Positions 6,138 to 12,647 of a stretch of DNA of 15,399 nucleotides are shown piece after piece. Source of the DNA: Bacteroidales bacterium (GTDB lineage Bacteria; Bacteroidota; Bacteroidia; Bacteroidales; Muribaculaceae). Made by a program: the position numbers and the translations under genes. The stretch is taken from assembly GCA_030526455.1 (NCBI GenBank), contig JAUNCU010000052.1:1-15399 (forward strand), in the 5' to 3' direction. A model generated the notes under the pieces. The model was not told where the DNA came from and made no database searches. It worked only from the letters and a program-made list of their open reading frames with translations. Within the stretch, counting starts at the first letter, position 1, and every line of letters starts with the position of its first letter.

Positions 6138-7919
6138 ATGAAAAAAGTATTTCATTTCGTGATGGCTGCAGCCATGATGGTAATGGCTCAAAGCGCTATG
6201 GCACAGGATGTGACCACCGTGTTTGAGGAATCATTCGCTGCATTCACCGAGGGTAGCGAAGACGCTCCCGCAACTACCGACATCTCTACCGGTACGACCA
6301 ACAAGTTGAACACCACCCTCTCGGGCTGGAGTGGACGCTACGTGTATGAAGCAGGCGGCTCACTGAAACTCGCCGACGGCGGTTACCTCCAGACTGCCCG
6401 CTACGACATGAAGGCCAACAAGGGCATCATCAAGGTGTCGATGCGCGTGCGCTCGCTCGCCGCTGCCGGTGCCATGTATGCCGTGTACGTGAACTCAACC
6501 ACCAGCGCTAAGGTTACCGACTACGTGTTTGACAACCAATGGCACGAAGTGAGTTACGTGGTGAGCGGTGCCAGCACCTACAGCACCACCTACATCCGCA
6601 TTGGCGCCACCATGGCCGAAGCCGGCATCCTCGTCGACGACCTCAAGGTGGAACAAAGCGCTAGTTTCTATCCCGCTCCAGTGGCTAAGCAGCCTACTCA
6701 GGCCGACGGCACCTCGTTCACCGCAAAGTGGGACTACATCTCAGGCTCTACTGGCTACTACCTCGACGTGTACAGCAAGGATGAAAACGGCGCTAAGCAA
6801 TATGTGCTCCAAAACCAATTCATCTCGGGCGCTTACTCATCTTCTTATAAGGTGACTGGCCTCAACGAATTTGAGACCTACTACTTCGTGGTGCGCGCCA
6901 CCAACGGCACTGCCACCTCTGAAAACTCTAACGAAATTCAAGTGGTGAGAGTGATTACCTCGCTCGATGCTCCAGAGGCACTTCCAGCAAGCGAGGTGGG
7001 TGAAAACTACTTCCAGGCTGAATGGAACGATGTTGAAAACGCCGATGGCTTCGTGCTCGATGTTCAGCGCGTGGCAAAACTCAAGGCAGACAAGAACGTG
7101 GTATTGGCTAAGGAAGACTTCTCATTCCTCTTCGAAGGCACCGTTCAGTCGCCCGTGTATCCCGCGCTTCAGGAATACCTCGACGAGTACACCTACGACA
7201 AGGGCTGGTATGCCTACGGTCACCTCTATGCTCAAGGTCTCCTCGGTCTCGCTCCATTCTCAAGCAATCCCGCCACACTCACCTCTCCAATGCTGTCGCT
7301 CGCAAGCAATGGCGGCAAATTCACTGTGAAGGCTCGCATGGGCGCTACTAGCGCAGGTGTTTACACTGCTGGCGAAGTGATCACCATCAACCTCTACGAC
7401 GGCGAAACCCTCGTGGAATCTAAGCAAGTAACACTCGCTGAGGGTCTTAACGACTACACTGTAGAATTCACCAAGGGCACTGCTCAATCTTACGTAGAAT
7501 TCAGTTACGCTTCTACCACCAAGCGCGCTTGGATCGACGAACTGGAAATCAACCAAGACAAGAAGGCTGGCGAAGAAATCGTTAGCAACTTCCTTTCAGC
7601 ACAATTGGGCAAACTTTTCACCTATAGAGTGTATGGCTCATTCGACGAAGGCGTATGCTACCGCTACAGCGTGAGGGCATTCGTTAACACCGTTGTGGGT
7701 GGCGCTCTCGACAAACTCTACAGCCCATCGTCGAACGTTATCGAAGTGTCGAAAGAAGAACCAAGTTCGGTCGACGACGTGACTGCAGCCAAGACTGTGG
7801 CAAGCGTTCGCTACTACGACCTCGCAGGCCGCGCCATCGACGCCCCTGCACAAGGCATCAGCATCGCCGTGACCACCTACACCGACGGCACCACATCTTC
7901 GGCTAAGGTGATGAAATAA
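6138..7919 (+). CDS. Secreted FN3/jelly-roll surface protein with type IX-like C-terminal module
   Basis: A 593-residue exported protein of unknown role, probably surface-exposed or released. Residues 1-22 are a signal peptide ending AMA. About 25-173 is a beta-rich jelly-roll domain resembling choice-of-anchor/cleaved-adhesin modules, ending ILVDDLKVEQ. About 178-272 is a fibronectin type III domain. A second FN3 seems to begin at 277-315 and finish at 485-537, with a second jelly roll (about 320-473, ending AWIDELEINQ) inserted between. The last 40 residues (VRYYDLAGR...GISI...TYTDGT...KVMK) resemble type A sorting signals of the type IX secretion system. That assignment is by pattern and is not certain. 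There are no catalytic motifs, so adhesion or glycan binding is a guess. It is a single gene between two terminators. No clear TAnnTTTG box lies in the 99 bp upstream. Confidence 0.85.
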   Translation: MKKVFHFVMAAAMMVMAQSAMAQDVTTVFEESFAAFTEGSEDAPATTDISTGTTNKLNTTLSGWSGRYVYEAGGSLKLADGGYLQTARYDMKANKGIIKVSMRVRSLAAAGAMYAVYVNSTTSAKVTDYVFDNQWHEVSYVVSGASTYSTTYIRIGATMAEAGILVDDLKVEQSASFYPAPVAKQPTQADGTSFTAKWDYISGSTGYYLDVYSKDENGAKQYVLQNQFISGAYSSSYKVTGLNEFETYYFVVRATNGTATSENSNEIQVVRVITSLDAPEALPASEVGENYFQAEWNDVENADGFVLDVQRVAKLKADKNVVLAKEDFSFLFEGTVQSPVYPALQEYLDEYTYDKGWYAYGHLYAQGLLGLAPFSSNPATLTSPMLSLASNGGKFTVKARMGATSAGVYTAGEVITINLYDGETLVESKQVTLAEGLNDYTVEFTKGTAQSYVEFSYASTTKRAWIDELEINQDKKAGEEIVSNFLSAQLGKLFTYRVYGSFDEGVCYRYSVRAFVNTVVGGALDKLYSPSSNVIEVSKEEPSSVDDVTAAKTVASVRYYDLAGRAIDAPAQGISIAVTTYTDGTTSSAKVMK

Positions 7920-7952
7920 TCACCCTCCGGCTAAAGGATAAATCATCATAAA

Positions 7953-7999
7953 GAAGCGCTTCTGCACCATATAGAGTGCAGAGGCGCTTCTGCTTTTTT
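7953..7999 (+). terminator. Strong rho-independent terminator after the secreted FN3 protein
   Basis: A 15-bp stem (7953-7967 with 7976-7990, one G-U pair) closes an 8-nt loop and is followed by TGC and six T at 7994-7999. It starts 33 bases after the stop codon. The first dyad repeat of the next intergenic region begins two bases after the T tract. Confidence 0.93.
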
Positions 8000-8000
8000 A

Positions 8001-8116
8001 TGTAAAATAACGCATTCTGCACACCCCGAAAAATGTAAAATAACGCATTTTGAATCACCAAAATTTGTAAAATAAGACATTCTGCGAAGCGAAAATTTGC
8101 AAAATAAGACATTTTG
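8001..8116. repeat. Array of four 19-bp dyad repeats at 32-33 bp period
   Basis: Copies at 8001-8019, 8034-8052, 8066-8084 and 8098-8116 follow the pattern TGYAAAATAASRCATTYTG. Each is an imperfect inverted repeat, best in the last copy (CAAAAT-N5-ATTTTG). Separators are 14, 13 and 13 bp, and the second and third end in AAAATT. Start spacing is 33, 32 and 32 bp, close to three helical turns, and the next period falls on the -7 box at 8131. This suggests same-face operators for a dimeric regulator of the downstream phosphoesterase gene. A dispersed repeat family is the alternative. Confidence 0.7.
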
Positions 8117-8130
8117 TGAGGAAAAAATCC

Positions 8131-8138
8131 TATCTTTG
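8131..8138 (+). promoter_or_regulatory. -7 box of the phosphoesterase gene
   Basis: TATCTTTG matches TAnnTTTG exactly. The nearest upstream TTG (8114-8116, inside the last dyad repeat) is only 14 bp away instead of about 20, so the -33 element is poor and an activator may be needed. The box overlaps the in-frame GTG at 8138, which argues for the ATG at 8159 as the true start. Confidence 0.6.
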
Positions 8139-8158
8139 TGCTTAAAATACAGATAGTT

Positions 8159-9436
8159 ATGACTTTGAAACGAATTTTAGTTGCTTTATGTGCTGTGGCA
8201 GTGGGAGTTGTGGGCTGGGCGCAGCGTGTGTTTAGTGTGGTCACCTGTCCGGCTGAGGATGCCTCGCGGGCGATGAATGTGAGTTGGGCTACCACCACCG
8301 ACGTGGCCGATTCCTATGTGCTCTACACCGAGGCTTCCGACAAACTGTGGCGCAATGCCCGCCGCTGTGCCGAGGTGGAGATGCGCCTGTGCACCACCTT
8401 CGACAGCCTGCTGAGCAAGACTCCCCAAAACGAGGATTTCTACGAGCGCTGGCGCTTCAACAAATGCGGCACCACGCTGAAGAAACTCAAGCGCGACACC
8501 GAATATATGTACCGCGTGGTGGCGGGCGATGAGCGCACGCCCATCTACCGCTTCCGCACCGCCGGCGCGAAGCACTGGAGCGCCTGCATCATCTCCGACT
8601 TCCACCACTACGCCCCCGCGCCAGGCCGCCTGCGCTCGGCGATGACGATGATCGACACCATTTGCCGCAAAGACCATTCGCTCGACTGGGTGCTTCACTT
8701 GGGCGACGTGATAGCGTGGGGCGGCAGTTACTCGTTCTGGAAGAGCATGTATGAAGAACCCATCTTCCGCCGCTACATGTGGGCGGGCGTGAACGGCAAC
8801 CACGACGACATGAGCCGCAAATACGCCAAGTGCACCAATCAATTTTTCCGCAACGCCAACCATTACCCCCTCAACGGCTACGAGGGCGAAGAGGGCGTGT
8901 GCTACTTCTTCCACTATGGCGACGCGCTCTTCGTGATGCTCAACAACGAGAATATGCGCAAGGATGAGGACTTGGCGCGCGCACAGGCGTGGTTCCGACA
9001 GGTGATGGAAACCGAGCGCAAGAAGGCGCGCTACGTGATTGTGTGTGAGCACTATCAATGGTTCTACGGCAACGACGGCAAGACTTCGCACTATGGCCGC
9101 TGGAGCAAACTCTTCGACGAATATGGAGTGGACCTCGCTTTGGCGGGCAACAACCACATCTACGTGCGCACCAACGCCCTCTACGATGGCAAGGAGACCG
9201 ACGGCAAGACGGGAACCGTGTACGTGCAGACAGCCTCAAGCGACAACGACCGCGGCCAGGGCACACGCGAATGGACACTCAACCGCGACATTATCAAGAA
9301 AATATGGACCGAAGGCGACCGCACCGTGAGCGGCATGCACTTCGATGCCAACCCAAAAGAACTCACCCTCACCCTCTACGACCGCTACGGCACAGAAATC
9401 GACCAAGTGAAAGTGCTGGCGAAGAAGAAGAGATAA
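8159..9436 (+). CDS. Exported calcineurin-like metallophosphoesterase (purple acid phosphatase-like)
   Basis: A 425-residue predicted periplasmic phosphoesterase. The start at 8159 gives a clean signal peptide (cleavage after GWA, residue 21). An in-frame GTG at 8138 would overlap the promoter. Residues about 25-135 form an FN3-like N-terminal domain as in purple acid phosphatases. The catalytic domain shows SDFHHY (Asp147, His149), GDVIAWG (Asp183), GNHDD (Asn214, His215) and CEH (His298). The last motif, normally GHxH, reads GNNH (Asn331, His333), so one expected metal-binding histidine is an asparagine. The GDxxY tyrosine that makes purple acid phosphatases purple is also absent. Substrate is unknown. 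The gene is a single transcription unit with a dyad array upstream. Confidence 0.88.
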   Translation: MTLKRILVALCAVAVGVVGWAQRVFSVVTCPAEDASRAMNVSWATTTDVADSYVLYTEASDKLWRNARRCAEVEMRLCTTFDSLLSKTPQNEDFYERWRFNKCGTTLKKLKRDTEYMYRVVAGDERTPIYRFRTAGAKHWSACIISDFHHYAPAPGRLRSAMTMIDTICRKDHSLDWVLHLGDVIAWGGSYSFWKSMYEEPIFRRYMWAGVNGNHDDMSRKYAKCTNQFFRNANHYPLNGYEGEEGVCYFFHYGDALFVMLNNENMRKDEDLARAQAWFRQVMETERKKARYVIVCEHYQWFYGNDGKTSHYGRWSKLFDEYGVDLALAGNNHIYVRTNALYDGKETDGKTGTVYVQTASSDNDRGQGTREWTLNRDIIKKIWTEGDRTVSGMHFDANPKELTLTLYDRYGTEIDQVKVLAKKKR

Positions 9437-9459
9437 CGGCTTTTGTGGAAATAATAAAA

Positions 9460-9494
9460 GGGGGCACTGCGACCACAGTGCCCCCTGGTTTTTT
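9460..9494. terminator. Bidirectional terminator between convergent genes
   Basis: A perfect 10-bp stem GGGGGCACTG/CAGTGCCCCC (9460-9469 with 9476-9485) has a 6-nt loop. On the plus strand TGG and six T follow (9489-9494). On the minus strand the stem is followed by TTTTATTATT. It can end both the phosphoesterase transcript and the four-gene operon that arrives from the right. Confidence 0.9.
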
Positions 9495-9514
9495 ATGTAT
9501 TGATGCTGAATTTG

Positions 9515-11020
9515 CTATTTTGTGGTGTAGGTGATGGTTTGGGTGGTGATGAATGGTTTCTTCAGATAGTTGCGTTTCACTGTGATGGTGGCGTGGGTGG
9601 CGTCGACGAATTTCACGGTGATGGTTTCGCCTGAGATGAAGTCGGTCCAGTAGGTCTGGATGGTGAGTTCGTTGCCCTTCCATGCAAATGTGGAGGCTGT
9701 AGTGAAGGCTTGCTTCAGACCCTTGAATGCCGCCACTGGGGTGATCGAGTAAGGAGGCGTCTGTGCCATGATGGCCTTGAACCACTTGCCTTGCGAAGCG
9801 ACCACGGTGCGGCCGTCGAAGCGGTACTGGAGCGAACCGTCGGCTTTAAACTTGATTTCCAGTGCCTTGGTACCTTTGCCCACAGTCACGGTTTTGCCAG
9901 CCCACTTCTTGGCAGTGGCCTTGCCCTTGGGAGAGGGGAGGGCGGCTTTGGCGGCGTAATCTTCGAGCGCCTTCTGTGCGGCTGCGTCCTCGGCGAGGGC
10001 GGCATCCTTCACGCCAGGCATGAGCACATTCCAGATGTGCTTCAGTTCGGGCTCGGTGTTGAAACTGGCGCCGTTGATAAGCACCACCATGTCCTTCTTA
10101 GGAATCATCACCATATACTGGCCCAGCGCACCGTCGGCACGGTAACTGCCCTCGTATTCGCTCATCCAAATCTGGTAGCCGTAGCCAGGGCTCTTCTTGT
10201 GGGCGGCAGTGCCCTTCTGGTAGGGGTACACCTGGCGGGCAGAAGCCGTTTCCACCCACTGCTTCGACACCAGTTGTTCGCCATTCCATTCGCCCTTCTG
10301 GAGCAGGAGTTGGCCCACCTTCACTTGCGACTCGGCGCTCAGGCGCAGACCCCAGCCACCGGTGTTCACACCGTAGGGGCTCTGTTCCCATTGCGCATCG
10401 GTGATGCCCAGCGGCTTGAAGATGCGCTCGGTGAGCAATTCCATCATCGTCTTGCCCGTAACGCGCTGCACGATGGCCGAGAGCAGGAAGGTGCACATCG
10501 AGTCGTATTGATACTTAGTGCCAGGGGCGTCTGCCACAGGGATGGAGAGGTATTTGCGCACCCAGTCGGTGGTATTGCTGCGGAAATTCCAGTCGGGCTT
10601 GATGCCTGATTGCATGGTGAGCACATCGTGTATCGTCATTTTCGCCAGATTCTCGCTCACGGGCGAGGGGAGTTTGTCGGGGAAGAAGGTGATGATACGG
10701 TCGGTCACGCGCAGCAGGTTGTCGTCGACGCAAAGACCCACGGCGATGGCGGTGAACGTCTTGCTCTCGCTATAGAGCGTGTGGCCGTCGCGGCCATGGA
10801 AAGGCGCGGGATGGAGTTCGCCAATCACCTTGCCGTGGCGCAGCACCATCACGTGGTGCATTTCGGTGTCGGTGATGTGCATCAGAGAGTCGAAAAAAGC
10901 CGTAACGGCTTTAGCCTCCACACCTTCGGCGGCGGGAGTGCTGCGCTGCAATGACTGCGCACTGGCCATGCTGGCCACGAGCGCGAGCGCTACAAATAGG
11001 AATTTCTTTACGGTATTCAT
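9515..11020 (-). CDS. Exported serine hydrolase, beta-lactamase/penicillin-binding (PF00144) family
   Basis: A 501-residue protein with a signal peptide cleaved after ASA (residue 21). The class C-like fold runs to about residue 340. The nucleophile motif is Ser84-Glu-Ser-Lys87, the second motif is Tyr172-Asp-Ser174 in place of Tyr-x-Asn (a YxS form is common in this branch), and the third region is ADGALGQ at 295-301. A beta-rich C-terminal extension of about 150 residues follows. The family includes D-aminopeptidases, esterases and DD-peptidase-like enzymes. The sequence does not say which, and true beta-lactamase activity is unlikely. It lies 33 bp after the GT11-like gene and is probably the last gene of that operon, ending at the shared terminator at 9460-9494. 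Confidence 0.92.
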   Translation of the reverse strand: MNTVKKFLFVALALVASMASAQSLQRSTPAAEGVEAKAVTAFFDSLMHITDTEMHHVMVLRHGKVIGELHPAPFHGRDGHTLYSESKTFTAIAVGLCVDDNLLRVTDRIITFFPDKLPSPVSENLAKMTIHDVLTMQSGIKPDWNFRSNTTDWVRKYLSIPVADAPGTKYQYDSMCTFLLSAIVQRVTGKTMMELLTERIFKPLGITDAQWEQSPYGVNTGGWGLRLSAESQVKVGQLLLQKGEWNGEQLVSKQWVETASARQVYPYQKGTAAHKKSPGYGYQIWMSEYEGSYRADGALGQYMVMIPKKDMVVLINGASFNTEPELKHIWNVLMPGVKDAALAEDAAAQKALEDYAAKAALPSPKGKATAKKWAGKTVTVGKGTKALEIKFKADGSLQYRFDGRTVVASQGKWFKAIMAQTPPYSITPVAAFKGLKQAFTTASTFAWKGNELTIQTYWTDFISGETITVKFVDATHATITVKRNYLKKPFITTQTITYTTK

Positions 11021-11053
11021 ATCAGTAGAAAGATGTTTATGGGTTAGCGAAAA

Positions 11054-11875
11054 TTAGGTGGTGGGAATCTGCGTCCAGTGGATGGGGATAAGGTCGGGAT
11101 AATCGGCGTTTTTCGCCCATTTTTGCGGTGCAATCACGATTTTATCGTCGTTATCGTTGAGCCATGCAGCCCACCAACTCACCAGGCGGTTGGCCATGAT
11201 GATGTGGCGTGCGCGGTAGAGGTAGGCCAGCAGCGACGTTTCGGTGTCGGCGGGATAAGCCACGATTTCCACCTTCGCCCCCTGGAAATTGATATTCGCC
11301 TTTACCCACTCAACATCGGTGGTGAACACGTAGAAATGGGGATTGTGGAAGGTGGAGAGGATGTTGGCCACCGCCCAGTTGTAGTAGTCGGCCGTGCAAG
11401 TGTTGTCGGCGCTGGTGGGTTCGTGCACCTGAATCGCCACCGTCTTGCCCTGCTTCAGCATGTTGAGCATCGTGGTCGACGACGAAGGCAGCACCTTCTC
11501 GGGCACCGCGAATGCCTTCCTCAACTCGCTTTCCACAGCCGCGAAATAGCGGGGCGAAAGCCACTCGCCGTCGAAGTAAGTGTCGGTTTTACCGAATAAT
11601 TCGGCCACGAAGCGGTGGTCGGCGGCGTCGGTAACCACCTCGCCACGGCGCTTGCCCAGCATGCCCATCACACGTGCGCCAATCGAACCCTTTCCGAACG
11701 GCTTCAAATCGTCGGCACTGGCCACAGTGAACTTAGGCAGGTGGAAGCGGGCGTTGATCCACTTCTCGGAAGGCACGTGCAGGCGCGCTTGCGCATCGTG
11801 CTGGAGGAGCGCGTAGTAGAACGCGTATTGAAACATTTGCTGTGCGGGGCTACCGCTTATTTTTACTATATTCAT
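11054..11875 (-). CDS. GT11 (alpha-1,2-fucosyltransferase)-like protein with degraded donor motif
   Basis: A 273-residue cytoplasmic protein. Family features: MFQYAFYYAL at 14-23 after a strand-turn that is normally GGLGNQ but here GSPAQQ; YVFTTDVEWVKANI at 182-195; and ANRLVSWWAAWLN at 228-240 with KIVIAPQKW after it, close to the family SxSWWGAWL block. The GDP-fucose-binding HxRRGDY motif is replaced by His151-Glu-Pro-Thr-Ser-Ala-Asp157, so the arginines are gone. Known GT11 enzymes add fucose to galactose in surface glycans. This one may use another donor or have lost catalysis. It lies 25 bp after the methyltransferase-like gene and 33 bp before the serine hydrolase gene. The frame is intact over normal length, which argues against a simple pseudogene. 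Confidence 0.8.
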   Translation of the reverse strand: MNIVKISGSPAQQMFQYAFYYALLQHDAQARLHVPSEKWINARFHLPKFTVASADDLKPFGKGSIGARVMGMLGKRRGEVVTDAADHRFVAELFGKTDTYFDGEWLSPRYFAAVESELRKAFAVPEKVLPSSSTTMLNMLKQGKTVAIQVHEPTSADNTCTADYYNWAVANILSTFHNPHFYVFTTDVEWVKANINFQGAKVEIVAYPADTETSLLAYLYRARHIIMANRLVSWWAAWLNDNDDKIVIAPQKWAKNADYPDLIPIHWTQIPTT

Positions 11876-11900
11876 AATTGAGGGAATGATTTCATTGGGG

Positions 11901-12638
11901 TTAAAACCATAGGAAGAAATGCTCGCGCTGGAGTTTCGGGTTGGCCACGATGATGCCCGACTTCTCGTTGGTGTAGGTCTGTCCGTGCTGAGCGTGAGCC
12001 ATACACTGCTCCCACAGGCTTGCCATGAGCGTACTGTTGTGGAGGTTGCGCATGATCACCACACCTTGGCGCTCAATTATCGGGAAAATCGCCGATTTCA
12101 CCGCTTCAAGTTCCATTTCATCGCATAATTCGTGAATCAAGACGAAGGGCTTCTCCTGTGGCGAAATCTGCGATGAATACGCCTTCAGGCACTCGGACAA
12201 ATCGGAGGAAACGTGGATTCGCCCCTCATGCGGCTGCAAGGTGGTGCGCAGCAGTTCGTCGGCCTCCCATTCCGGGGCATGGAGCACCACGCGGCTTTTG
12301 CTCGACACCGCCATCACACTCGCGGTGGCCACAGCGTGGCGCTCACCGATGATGAGCATGCGGGCGGGGTTGAAATAATTGGCGATGCGAAACAGCATCT
12401 TCGCCATCTTCAGCGAAATGATGTGCTGCCCCCGCCAGCGACGGCCAGCCTGGTCCTTCAGCCTGATGCGCAGCAGTTCGATATGGGCATAGGCATAATA
12501 AGGGCATTTCTCGCCCAGCACCCGCTGCACGAAATAGAAGGCGAAAGGCGAATGAATGCCGAAGCCGCCACTTCGATGGTGGCGGCTCCAAGCCGTGCGA
12601 TATCTTCTTAGTCGTCCCATGAAAGGAGTCGGAATCAT
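11901..12638 (-). CDS. Methyltransferase-fold protein with lost SAM-binding motif
   Basis: A 245-residue cytoplasmic protein resembling the Bacteroidetes class I SAM-dependent methyltransferase family marked by an N-terminal FGIHSPF motif (here 26-32) and a Rossmann-like core. The block before the core (SLKMAKMLFRIANYFNPARM) fits the family, but the glycine-rich SAM loop, usually like LEIGTSLGISTL, reads IIGERHAVATAS at 96-107. The later DDIHWS-type motif reads RNLHNS at 197-202. So the fold is likely kept while SAM binding is doubtful. The start could be 12638 or Met7 at 12620; the first is used. It lies 9 bp after the YfhO-family gene and 25 bp before the GT11-like gene. The name is by pattern only. 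Confidence 0.7.
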   Translation of the reverse strand: MIPTPFMGRLRRYRTAWSRHHRSGGFGIHSPFAFYFVQRVLGEKCPYYAYAHIELLRIRLKDQAGRRWRGQHIISLKMAKMLFRIANYFNPARMLIIGERHAVATASVMAVSSKSRVVLHAPEWEADELLRTTLQPHEGRIHVSSDLSECLKAYSSQISPQEKPFVLIHELCDEMELEAVKSAIFPIIERQGVVIMRNLHNSTLMASLWEQCMAHAQHGQTYTNEKSGIIVANPKLQREHFFLWF

Positions 12639-12647
12639 CGGAGGATT

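Noticed and set aside
8001..8116. CRISPR-like array of four repeats
   Set aside because: Repeats are 19 bp with substitutions, separators are 13-14 bp and share an AAAATT end, and no cas gene is present. It fits operators or a dispersed repeat better.
8138..8158. GTG at 8138 as start of the phosphoesterase
   Set aside because: It lies on the last base of the -7 box, so it would be upstream of the transcription start. The ATG at 8159 gives a better signal peptide.
7903..8298. Minus-strand open frame of 131 codons with a repeated peptide
   Set aside because: The repeated peptide is only the translation of the dyad array, and the frame covers a terminator, a promoter and the start of the phosphoesterase gene.
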